DNA from: Maridesulfovibrio salexigens DSM 2638
GTDB lineage: Bacteria; Desulfobacterota; Desulfovibrionia; Desulfovibrionales; Desulfovibrionaceae
Length of the DNA stretch: 64,000 nt
NCBI RefSeq assembly: GCF_000023445.1
Contig: NC_012881.1
Location: 2,967,501-3,031,500 of the forward strand
Reading direction: 5' to 3'
Made by a program: the position numbers and the translations under genes. The notes below the pieces were generated by a model. The model ran no database searches, was not told where the DNA came from, and was given only the letters and a program-made list of their open reading frames with translations. Shown here piece by piece: positions 44,984 through 53,260 of this stretch. The first letter of the stretch is position 1. The number at the start of each line of letters is the position of its first letter.

Positions 44984-46057
44984 ATGAACTTTGATTATGC
45001 TGTTGAACTAAGCGAAAAAATAACTTCAAAAAGACGTTCTCCACGAACTTTGACAGACTATCGGAGAGCAATAAAACTTCTAGAAAATCACACTCCCCAA
45101 GAATATCGTTCACTTTCGGCTTTTAAGAAAGGCACCCCTATTTCCAAAAGTCGATATAGACTTCTAAAGGCAGCCTACCAATTCGGATGTGCTGAGAGAC
45201 TCCTTTCATACTTAAAACAAGCAGAGGAACTTTCAAATGCTGGCGACTTTGCTTATGGAAACGCGCTTAAAGCTAAAGCATACATAGAGAGTGCACGCCT
45301 TTTAAAACAAGCCCCTGATTATGAACGCCAAAGATTCAGGCAAAAACTTGGGGCAGCCCACCCTGCTGTAGCAACAGAAATTTCTTCTAAGAAGCACAGC
45401 AAACGTAGATTTGTAGGAAAACTTAATAAAGAATTTCCAGATAGAGAATGGCAATTTAAAATATTAGAAGAACTGCCTGACCATCATACCTTCTCGTATA
45501 CTCTTTTAGCTCTGACAGGCCTTCGCCCATCAGAACTTCAAAATGGCGTTTCACTCAAAAACATTGATGGATTCCTACACGTGAAAATTGAAGGAGCCAA
45601 AATTACGAACTTTGCTGGCCAACCATGGCGAGAAATGGTTTTCAATCCGAAACAAGATGAATTCGCGTATATGGTTTATGAGTCTGTACAAGCCGCAGGA
45701 GGGTCAGACATATGGCTACAGCCTTATTCTCAACAAGCACTACGGAAAAGCCATAGCAAAGCAGTGGAGAAAGCTCTTGGTAGCAAATGGAAGAATAAAG
45801 TAAGCCTCTATACTCATAGACATGCGCTGTCAGCAGATCTCAAGGCTGCGGGATATAATCCAGAAAAGATAGCCCTGGCCATGGGGCATTCATCAGATCG
45901 CTCACAGGCATATTATGGTATGGCCAAACAGGCGACCGGTCATACTGGCCGTGGATTAGTTGAGGTAAAGGCAGCTAGGAAAGTAAAATTGAATGAGCCT
46001 GTTGGGCAACGAATGACCAGAACGTCACTCTCTTTTGATTCCGGAAACGGTCGATAA
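44984..46057 (+). CDS. Tyrosine site-specific recombinase, second in the island
   Basis: A 357-residue recombinase. The catalytic domain has the box I Arg in LLALTGLRPSELQNG, box II as YTHRHALSADL with Tyr in place of the first His, GHSSDRS, and a nucleophile Tyr in QAYYG. The N-terminal 170 residues are diverged, with a SYLKQAEELSNAG-type helical part. The C-terminal tail is basic and about 40 residues long. TAGGAG precedes the ATG. It is divergent from hsdM and sits beside a 38-bp palindrome and long hairpins. It differs clearly from the integrase at the right end of the island, and its target is unknown. Confidence 0.8.
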   Translation: MNFDYAVELSEKITSKRRSPRTLTDYRRAIKLLENHTPQEYRSLSAFKKGTPISKSRYRLLKAAYQFGCAERLLSYLKQAEELSNAGDFAYGNALKAKAYIESARLLKQAPDYERQRFRQKLGAAHPAVATEISSKKHSKRRFVGKLNKEFPDREWQFKILEELPDHHTFSYTLLALTGLRPSELQNGVSLKNIDGFLHVKIEGAKITNFAGQPWREMVFNPKQDEFAYMVYESVQAAGGSDIWLQPYSQQALRKSHSKAVEKALGSKWKNKVSLYTHRHALSADLKAAGYNPEKIALAMGHSSDRSQAYYGMAKQATGHTGRGLVEVKAARKVKLNEPVGQRMTRTSLSFDSGNGR

Positions 46058-46309
46058 ATTAAGATTTATTGTGGACTAAGTGATTTATTACACTCCATTT
46101 CTGCCAGGAGTCTCCAAGGCAAACCTTTACCCTAAGTACAAACAGCTCAGACACGCTCAAACACTACCAGATATTTTCTCACTCATTATAAGTAGCAAGA
46201 AAACAAATTTACCATAAAAGCACAATTCATAATTTCCATAACGACCATTCAGTCACATCCAAAACTATCTAGCCAACACTTTTATACCGCATTACTATCA
46301 CATTACGTA
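46058..46309. other. AT-rich intergenic stretch without a recognised gene
   Basis: About 250 bp. I see no terminator hairpin of note and no credible coding frame; the promoter of the phosphorelay operon lies at the right end. Confidence 0.5.
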
Positions 46310-46336
46310 TTGCAATAATCAAACTATTGATATAAT
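46310..46336 (+). promoter_or_regulatory. Candidate promoter of the phosphorelay operon
   Basis: A perfect TATAAT (46331-46336) with TTGCAA (46310-46315) 15 nt upstream, 28 nt before the start codon. The -10 is good, the spacing is short. Confidence 0.45.
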
Positions 46337-46363
46337 TACCTACTCCTAAGAACAGGAGAGGTG

Positions 46364-48556
46364 ATGGATTATACGACACTTGCCCCAAATGATAGGCTAG
46401 TATCAGGCCGAGTTGTACAAAAGGATATTGGCGTTTTTCATATAAAGTTGAACCCCAACAGTATAAGAGCTGATTCCGCAAGAATAAGTAGTGACAACTG
46501 TCCAGACAATTTTTGTATAGATGAACTAAAAATTGGGCAAGAAGTCACAGTATTTTTACTATCCCCCAAATTAAATTCAGGAGGGCTGTGGTACGCAAGC
46601 CTACTCCTAGCAGTTGAAGACAATCCATGGTTTACAAACATAGTCAAACGAGGAGAAATTGTTGGTGGAACTGTTGTAAACTATCATGGATATAAAACTG
46701 CAATAATAAGACTTGACCATCCATATACCGGACTAGAAGCACGCTTAGATATTAAAGATATTCCAAATTTTGGCACCGATATTTCCGATTTTTTATTAAT
46801 TGGAGACCTAGTTAAAGGGAAAATATGCGAAATAGACATTGGTAATATCCTAATAAAAATAAGTGTGAATGAGCTGTTGGAGGAATTAGAAGATAAGGAG
46901 CTAGAATATAGAGAAAAGATGTTAAATGAGTCCGATAGGACAGAGCATCTCCCTCAGCCTGCACAAAACAAAGATGATGCCATCACCTCAGATGACACAA
47001 AAACATTAAAAGACTGTTCTGTATTAATTATCGATGACGACCACGATTTTACAAGAGAATTGATGCTATGGCTCAAAAGTCTAGGCGCTACTTCTATGAT
47101 ATGCAGAACACCTGAAGACGTAAAACTAAGACTGAACAAACATTCTTTTTCTCACATATTACTCGACTATCAGTTAGACCAAAGTCCTTATTTCAAACAA
47201 ATCAGATCATTTCTTAAAAACATTCCTATACCTGTCAGCATAATGACAGCAGTAGCATACACAGACATAAAAAGCGAAAAACTAAATTCTTGGGGGTACT
47301 TACAAAAACCACTTTCATGCGACAATCTAATGAATTGGCTAGTATCTGGCGAGCAACCCGAATACTCGGACTCACAAGTATTTGACCCAATATGGAAAAA
47401 TAGTACACGGACCGATGAAGTTCTTTGCAAAGTAAACCGTTTTTTGGGTGAACTGTGTGAAGATATTGGAAGCTGCGCTGCCTTATGGTGTGTTGAAGAA
47501 TGGAAAAGGAAATTCTCTATTCGAGCATGGTTCAACTTACTTAGAGAGGACATGCTAATGTTACAACCATCATGCCAACACACAGCTATTCGAACTGCAA
47601 CTTCTTCAGGGACGCCTATAGCTTTGCCTCTATACAAATCTGGGGCACTGGAGAAATGTGCGCCCAAAGAAGCAAAGCACGTTCTTGCCTGGCCATTGGA
47701 AGTCGACGGAAAAACCGATAGATGCATCGTTTGTTATAGCAAAAAAGAATTTTCGAAAACACAAATTTCAAAAATTCAACACAACCAATCCAGAATGTTA
47801 GACCTAGTTGATTGGTTGCAATTGACAAGATATTTAGATGAAACTGAAACATTTGCTGCAATGGGACGGGTCGCTGCAAGTAGTTTGCATGAAATTAGAG
47901 GTGTTGCATCGCCAATTGTACAAAGTTCCGTCAGACTGAGAGCAAAGGCAAAACGCATTAGTTCATTATCAAAAACAGAGATAATGGAATTACAAGAAGA
48001 TCTCAGAATGCTTGCTGTCAGCGCGAAAACTCTTGAACGAACAGCAAAAGCCAATTTGGCCCACATTCAACTTGAAAGACGAGAAAAATTTAGAGCGAGA
48101 ACCAACATTAAGCGAGTAATTAAATTAATAAAATCATCTGCTCTAGAAAAAGAAATAAGAATTATCACTGAACTTCCTAATACAAATCTAACCACAAGCA
48201 TAGCTCCAACACCAATTGAGCAGCCCCTATTAAACATCCTGACAAATGCTATTGACCACCTTGATAAAGATTGTTGGGGAACAATAACGGTTACAGTTGA
48301 ATTTCATTTCGAAGATGATCCCCAAAGGCCTTTACATATCTATATTGAAGATAATGGACCAGGAATCAAGAGTGACACTAGAGAAAATTTATTTACTGCA
48401 CGTAGTAGCACTCGCGGCATTGATGGAGTTGGACTGGGGCTCTACCTATCCCGCAACCTACTGCGATCTATTGGCGGAGACCTTCTGCTTGTTAAATCAA
48501 TTAGGTGGATTGGTACAACCTTTTGTATGAAAGTTCCTGTGAAAATTAATTCCTAA
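46364..48556 (+). CDS. S1-like/receiver/histidine-kinase hybrid (gene 1 of the phosphorelay)
   Basis: A protein of about 730 residues. Residues about 8-175 look like two S1/OB-type segments (GRVVQKDIGVFHIKL; GEIVGGTVVNYHGYKTAII then GDLVKGKICEIDIGNILIKI). A receiver follows at about 217-330 with the full set: IIDDDHDF, phospho-Asp in HILLDYQLD, Thr in IMTAVAY, Lys in LQKPLS. Then come a GAF-like region, an H-box SLHEIRGVASPI, and an intact HATPase (NILTNAIDHL, EDNGPGI, DGVGLGLYLSR). Thus it should be an active kinase. No transmembrane segment, so it senses an intracellular signal. ATG 46364 is preferred to the GTG one codon before; AGGAG fits. Confidence 0.8.
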   Translation: MDYTTLAPNDRLVSGRVVQKDIGVFHIKLNPNSIRADSARISSDNCPDNFCIDELKIGQEVTVFLLSPKLNSGGLWYASLLLAVEDNPWFTNIVKRGEIVGGTVVNYHGYKTAIIRLDHPYTGLEARLDIKDIPNFGTDISDFLLIGDLVKGKICEIDIGNILIKISVNELLEELEDKELEYREKMLNESDRTEHLPQPAQNKDDAITSDDTKTLKDCSVLIIDDDHDFTRELMLWLKSLGATSMICRTPEDVKLRLNKHSFSHILLDYQLDQSPYFKQIRSFLKNIPIPVSIMTAVAYTDIKSEKLNSWGYLQKPLSCDNLMNWLVSGEQPEYSDSQVFDPIWKNSTRTDEVLCKVNRFLGELCEDIGSCAALWCVEEWKRKFSIRAWFNLLREDMLMLQPSCQHTAIRTATSSGTPIALPLYKSGALEKCAPKEAKHVLAWPLEVDGKTDRCIVCYSKKEFSKTQISKIQHNQSRMLDLVDWLQLTRYLDETETFAAMGRVAASSLHEIRGVASPIVQSSVRLRAKAKRISSLSKTEIMELQEDLRMLAVSAKTLERTAKANLAHIQLERREKFRARTNIKRVIKLIKSSALEKEIRIITELPNTNLTTSIAPTPIEQPLLNILTNAIDHLDKDCWGTITVTVEFHFEDDPQRPLHIYIEDNGPGIKSDTRENLFTARSSTRGIDGVGLGLYLSRNLLRSIGGDLLLVKSIRWIGTTFCMKVPVKINS

Positions 48557-48566
48557 GGAAGAAGCC

Positions 48567-51038
48567 ATGAGCAATCAAAAAATAGACATAATTATTATTG
48601 ATGACGACATTCAATTCCGTCAACAGATGGCAAAATACTTCCAAGATCATTACGGATTAACAGTTAGACATCCACAAATATGGAAATATGATAGAATAAG
48701 CGAGTATCTAATCAACAATCCCAGCTGCGTATTACTACTAGATGAATTCCTGGGAGAAAAAAATGGAGTTCCAATTTCTGCATTAAGTTTATTGAAAAAC
48801 ATTAAAAGGACCAATTCATTTGATAAGATAAAAAACAAAATATGGATAATTACTGGAAATTCATCACCTGCAATTAACAAGCTACAAAGAATCACGAGTA
48901 ATGTGCAAAACAAATGGTTAGCAAAGCCAACAACATTCGAACAAATTCTTCTATTTATTAAAAGTGATGGAGAGGAAATAGAAGGCATTGTCCCTCCTGA
49001 CCTGGACGACAACAATACATGCTATAGAATTATTAATGACGAGAATGAAGTAATTTATACAAACAACTGGAATGGACCATTTAATAAACCAGATCCAACA
49101 CATCTTTCTGCAGGACGCAACCCTAACAGAATAAAAAGCGTAACTATCGAAAGAGAATTTTGGGGAACATGCCCTCTGTCAGGTGAGGTTGGAGCTTTTA
49201 CAATAAATCAAATTCCTGCCAAAAAAAAAGGGTTTTACATTCAATCTGTTGTTGATTCAAAAAGCAAGCCGAATGATCAACGAAAATTTTTTATTATTAA
49301 TTTTTTAAGGTCATTAGCTGAATATGGTTTCCCACGAGGACGCTACTACGACCTAAGAGATGTGTCTGGCTCACAAGGAACAATAACACTACGCTACTGC
49401 AACCACAAAGAAACAACCGTACCTGCCCCATGGCAAGCTCTAAACGGTTCTTTACTAGAAGTGGTTAAAAATTTTGAAGGAAAAGACGCTAACGATAACA
49501 AATTGATCTACAGTATACTGCCGCAAAACCAGCTAAACGATGTAGATTACTTTGATAAAATCATTGACAGCAAGGGAGTACAAGACTGGCTACTAATCCC
49601 TTTTCTAAAAAAAGATTCTACGAATATGACCTTTAAAGTTAAGGGACTCTTTGTTTTTGATCGAAAAAGCATAGCACGCCCCACAAAGGTAGAAACAAAT
49701 ACTGAAAAAGACACAAATATTGACGACACACAGGTACAAAAAATTGCCCCCCTCTTCAGACCTGTGTTCAAAGACTTACGTGATCTTGAAGAAAAAAATC
49801 ACCGCAAAGATTTAATGAAAAGATGGGAACGCATTAGAGACGCTTTAGACGCCCTTGCCCCAATTCAGGAAGCAAAGTATTTTTTCCAGACATATGTCAA
49901 GCTTGCTTGCGAAATGTCTAAAGCTGAAAAAGGAATTTTGATTGTCAAATGGGGACAGATGCCTATTGTGACTATTGTGGCAATTAATGAACAAGTTGAA
50001 TGTTTATCTTTTTTTGAAAAGTGCAGACTTCCTGAGAAATCTAATTGCAATTTCCCTTTCCATTGGAGTGACACAGTTGACGGAAATCCCGAAAAACCAT
50101 TCTCTGGCATAACTATCGAAGACTTAACTAAAGTAACTAAATATGGTCTCGGAGGCGATACCAATAGAGACCATCTAGAACGTGGAGTTGAATGTTTAAA
50201 CAAAATTGGATCTTCAATTACAATCCCACATAAGATAAACGAACAAACAATAGCCTGCTTGATACTTCTACACGATGAAGTATACGCTTTCAGCGAAAAA
50301 CTTTCTTCCATCTCACGAGATTTTGCAGCAGTTGTTACCCCACAACTTCAATTTTTAATTTCTAGATATAACAAAAAAATGTGGCAGCACAGTTTAGTGC
50401 ATGAAATTGGTGGCTGTTTATGGGGAGCAAAAACGCCTATTGACGTGCGAGCCAAGCACAACCCAGAAGAATACTCAGCACCTTTAATGTTTTTACAGCA
50501 TGGCCATGATTTATGCCAAAACTTTCTTGACTTGCATAAAAATATAAGGATCAACACTTCCAAAAAATTTCTGCTACATGAAGCAATCGATGATTGTTTT
50601 AAGCTATATTTACCGCTTTCTAAAGGGCACAAGCAAAACATACATTACTGTTCAAGATACAAAGAACTTGGCTCTATTTCACTTCATGGCAAAGAATATT
50701 TTTACCGAATCCTAAGGGTCTTGATCCATAACGCTATAAAATTTGGAGGAACAGAAGCAACTATTGATGTTCAAATAATACTGAATCAAAAAACAGCAGA
50801 GGTTATTATCAACAACCCTGGGCAAATGTCAGAGGAAGAAAATCAACTTAAATTTCAATCACATATTATCCCTAGAAACAAGTCTGGAAATGTCGGAGCA
50901 CACGTAGGTCTTTCATTTGCCAAGCATCTTGTTGAAATGTGTGGTGGAATAGTTAGCGTTGAAAACACAAAAAACAAAAGAGTACAAGCGAGGGTAACAT
51001 GGCCACTTCAATTAGAAGTCACATCAAAGGCAAATTAA
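48567..51038 (+). CDS. Receiver/GAF/degenerate-kinase hybrid (gene 2 of the phosphorelay)
   Basis: An 823-residue protein. The N-terminal receiver (IIIIDDDIQF, LLLDEFLG, IITGNSS, LAKPTT) is intact. An unassigned region of about 250 residues follows, then a GAF-like domain (residues about 430-600) and an H-box in QHSLVHEIGG. The C-terminal HATPase keeps the N-box (LIHNAIKFGG), but the DNGPG motif is NNPGQ and the GxGxGL motif is GAHVGL, so ATP binding is doubtful. It may act as a phosphotransfer or phosphatase hub rather than a kinase. It starts 10 nt after gene 1; its last 40 bp overlap gene 3. No membrane segment. Confidence 0.75.
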   Translation: MSNQKIDIIIIDDDIQFRQQMAKYFQDHYGLTVRHPQIWKYDRISEYLINNPSCVLLLDEFLGEKNGVPISALSLLKNIKRTNSFDKIKNKIWIITGNSSPAINKLQRITSNVQNKWLAKPTTFEQILLFIKSDGEEIEGIVPPDLDDNNTCYRIINDENEVIYTNNWNGPFNKPDPTHLSAGRNPNRIKSVTIEREFWGTCPLSGEVGAFTINQIPAKKKGFYIQSVVDSKSKPNDQRKFFIINFLRSLAEYGFPRGRYYDLRDVSGSQGTITLRYCNHKETTVPAPWQALNGSLLEVVKNFEGKDANDNKLIYSILPQNQLNDVDYFDKIIDSKGVQDWLLIPFLKKDSTNMTFKVKGLFVFDRKSIARPTKVETNTEKDTNIDDTQVQKIAPLFRPVFKDLRDLEEKNHRKDLMKRWERIRDALDALAPIQEAKYFFQTYVKLACEMSKAEKGILIVKWGQMPIVTIVAINEQVECLSFFEKCRLPEKSNCNFPFHWSDTVDGNPEKPFSGITIEDLTKVTKYGLGGDTNRDHLERGVECLNKIGSSITIPHKINEQTIACLILLHDEVYAFSEKLSSISRDFAAVVTPQLQFLISRYNKKMWQHSLVHEIGGCLWGAKTPIDVRAKHNPEEYSAPLMFLQHGHDLCQNFLDLHKNIRINTSKKFLLHEAIDDCFKLYLPLSKGHKQNIHYCSRYKELGSISLHGKEYFYRILRVLIHNAIKFGGTEATIDVQIILNQKTAEVIINNPGQMSEEENQLKFQSHIIPRNKSGNVGAHVGLSFAKHLVEMCGGIVSVENTKNKRVQARVTWPLQLEVTSKAN

Positions 51039-51469
51039 AGGGCAAACATATACTTTTAGCTGACGATGAAGTTTTAACTACCGCTGAATATGAAAATGCC
51101 TTAATTGAAGCAGGTTGCAAACTAACAAGAGTAAAGTCTATCGAAGAGGCTTATCAAAGCATCAACAAAAACAAAAACAACATTGATTTTATAATTCTTG
51201 ACTTAGACCTGCATACTGTTCCTACTGAATTAAAGAATTATATCCTTGAAATGGGGGATAATTGCACGACGAACAAAGCACAAGTACTAGGGCTATATCT
51301 GTGTGAGTCAAAAATAAACATTAGTTACTGCTACTATTCCGTTGTGGCAAATTCATATTGGAGAAACAAATTTGAAAAGGATGTAAATGTCTATGACAAA
51401 TTTGACCTTGCACCGATCGACCTTGTCGAAAAAATATATGAAACCTATGTAGATCAGGACAAGAAATGA
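50999..51469 (+). CDS. Stand-alone receiver protein (gene 3 of the phosphorelay)
   Basis: A 156-residue receiver. The acidic pocket is ILLADDEVL and the phospho-Asp is in FIILDLDLHT. The Thr/Ser position is in YYSVVANSY and the conserved Lys is in YDKFDLAP, without the usual Lys-Pro pair. A basic N-terminal extension of 17 residues (SIRSHIKGKLKGKH) precedes it. No output domain. The ATG lies 40 bp inside gene 2, in another frame, behind a GAGGG site, so translation is coupled. Its stop overlaps the start of gene 4 by four bases. It likely carries phosphate from gene 1 or 2 to gene 4. Confidence 0.75.
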   Translation: MATSIRSHIKGKLKGKHILLADDEVLTTAEYENALIEAGCKLTRVKSIEEAYQSINKNKNNIDFIILDLDLHTVPTELKNYILEMGDNCTTNKAQVLGLYLCESKINISYCYYSVVANSYWRNKFEKDVNVYDKFDLAPIDLVEKIYETYVDQDKK

Positions 51470-52200
51470 TACTTTTTAACAGTGAAGCACTTACAATTGG
51501 GTTAGCGTTCTTCCTACTTTTTATTGGAGTCCAAGTTCACAAGTCTACAGGAGAGGGAAAAATTCCTCTTCATACATCTTCCGAAAACAAATTAATTATA
51601 AGTTTATTTAAAACATACAACATTATATATAAAATATCTCAACAAAACCCATGTAAAAGTCTATTCACAGCCGTACTATATGCTCTAGCTATTTCATTAT
51701 CTTTTGATCCAATCAAAAATATATTTAGTAACACAGGACAAGGAGGAGCCTTTCAAAATGCTATTGGCATTTTTGCTCTTGTATTGACATTCTTATCAGG
51801 GGTTGCAATTGTATCAGCCCGAGATGCACTAAAAGACATATACAAGTCTAAAACATTGGACAAAAAGATAGCTAAAGTAGAAAGAATGCTATTAGTTGTT
51901 CGCAAAAATAGAAGACTTGCTAAGTACTTAACAATGTACACACGTGAACTTTTAGCCCCTAATGAACAAAGAAATAGAAAAAAATTACTAACATTAGAAA
52001 TGATAATTGGTTTCTATGAAGAAATGACTGAACACTGTCCTCTAGACCACAAGATACAAACACTTTGCAATTGTCCTCAAGGCCGAACAATGCTCGACAG
52101 AAGCGATTGGGAAATAATTAAAGCTTTACCTAATTTTTATCGGCAATATCCAAATTACAGTAACATGGCTATACAGCTATATAGTCACCGCCCTAATTAA
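51466..52200 (+). CDS. Three-helix membrane protein, candidate effector (gene 4 of the phosphorelay)
   Basis: A 244-residue protein with predicted transmembrane helices near residues 8-24 (LTIGLAFFLLFIGVQV), 62-80 (SLFTAVLYALAISLSF) and 98-118 (IGIFALVLTFLSGVAIV). A cytoplasmic helical tail of about 120 residues is rich in Lys/Arg/Glu (KKIAKVERMLLVVRKNRR). I recognise no enzymatic motif. The ATGA overlap with the receiver gene ties its expression to it. Small membrane proteins at the end of bacterial defence operons often disrupt the envelope after activation; this is an analogy, not seen here. It could also be a membrane anchor for the relay. Confidence 0.7.
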   Translation: MILFNSEALTIGLAFFLLFIGVQVHKSTGEGKIPLHTSSENKLIISLFKTYNIIYKISQQNPCKSLFTAVLYALAISLSFDPIKNIFSNTGQGGAFQNAIGIFALVLTFLSGVAIVSARDALKDIYKSKTLDKKIAKVERMLLVVRKNRRLAKYLTMYTRELLAPNEQRNRKKLLTLEMIIGFYEEMTEHCPLDHKIQTLCNCPQGRTMLDRSDWEIIKALPNFYRQYPNYSNMAIQLYSHRPN

Positions 52201-52511
52201 TTTTGAACAACAATAGTAACGGGAAAAACATAGATGTTCATTACATGTAGTAATCTGCTTATTTTAAAATTCACCTTAAGTACAAGAATTCCAAATTGAT
52301 ATGAAATTTATCTTTGAAATAGAACAGGCTTTCCCTTAGTATTGAAATACTAAAGAACAATCAAAACAGGGTAACGTGTTCAACGAGAACCACAAGTCTA
52401 GTTGCGGTCGAATACCACTTGCAACTATGCTTATGGGAAAGAACTCTGAAACGATAAGGTCCAAAGTTTAAACTAAACTGACAATTTCGGTCCCATCAAA
52501 AAGGCGGACTG
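52201..52511. other. Intergenic stretch between the membrane-protein gene and the Fic fragment
   Basis: About 310 bp. A weak hairpin TAGTAT-TGAA-ATACTA lies near 52338-52353, without a T-run. A short plus-strand frame ends near 52471 but has no start with a good Shine-Dalgarno. No RNA family recognised. Confidence 0.45.
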
Positions 52512-52946
52512 TCAGATCAAGTATGAACCACTACACTTGAATTGAATAAAATTAACAATATCTTTCAAGTTACTCTCTACTCTATATTCCCCCACTCCCT
52601 TACTGATAAAAAGCTCTGAATGCATGCTGCGAATCAAATCTACTGACAATTCATCCCCAGACTCTAGCTTGGACAATCCTAAATTCAATACCCTGATATA
52701 ATTTGCAGCCATAATTAAGTCAGCGTCATACTTTGACACATCGCACACCTCATAACCAAGCAAATCATCCAAAGTAATATTGCAGTTATCTAACATAAAA
52801 GAAAAAAGTGTCTCCTTCTTCATTAATAAAGGATAAATACTCTTGAAATTATATGAAAGAAAGAGACTTTCAAGCTGACCTAAACAGAATGTTGCTTCAA
52901 ACAATTTATTGATCAAATTCTTTTCGTATTGAATATCAAGAATCAA
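52512..52946 (-). pseudogene. Truncated Fic-family protein (N-terminal Fic_N-like part only)
   Basis: A 144-residue frame. Residues about 75-130 resemble the Fic_N region that precedes the Fic domain: AANYIRVLNLGLSKLESGDELSVDLIRSMHSELF followed by GVGEYRVESNLK, the place of the usual PGEFR. The catalytic HPFxxGNGR loop is absent: the frame stops about 20 residues later, and the sequence beyond gives no Fic continuation I can see in any frame. A full Fic protein transfers AMP to targets. Here only a remnant, or a shortened regulatory form, is left. An inverted repeat-rich region lies upstream. Confidence 0.65.
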
Positions 52947-53016
52947 TGCTTTAACACCCTCCTCTCCTAGACATGAAATTGTATTAATCTCAGTTAACTT
53001 TATTCTAATTATATAT

Positions 53017-53082
53017 CCTTAATTAAATTTTGCTCATTTTTTTTTAATAAGAAAAATCTTTATTAAAAAAATTTAATTAAGG
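53017..53082. repeat. AT-rich inverted repeat with AAATTTAATTAAG half-sites
   Basis: CCTTAATTAAATTT (53017-53030) and AAATTTAATTAAGG (53069-53082) are perfect 14-base arms, and TTTAATAA / TTATTAAA pair inside. The same 13-mer recurs beside the alpA start at 54415-54427. Confidence 0.75.
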
Positions 53083-53133
53083 TCACTACTAGCATGTAGC
53101 ATAGTTCATTTATGGCCCTAACTAAAAGTATTA

Positions 53134-53159
53134 ATGGGATGACATCGCTGTCATCCCAT
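53134..53159 (-). terminator. Probable terminator after the replication-like gene
   Basis: An 11-bp perfect stem, ATGGGATGACA / TGTCATCCCAT, with a TCGC loop. It is about 100 nt downstream of the minus-strand gene; the following T-run is weak. Confidence 0.6.
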
Positions 53160-53260
53160 CATTTAACTTGTTCCTCACGAAACAATAAATGTCAGCCTCT
53201 TCAGAACCCCTCTCTATTCCACAAATTGTTTTAATAAAACAGAAAGGATACTCCGATATT

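Noticed and set aside
52201-52511. Retron-like or other structured RNA near the Fic fragment
   Set aside because: No reverse transcriptase gene is in the window and the weak hairpins do not form a known pattern.
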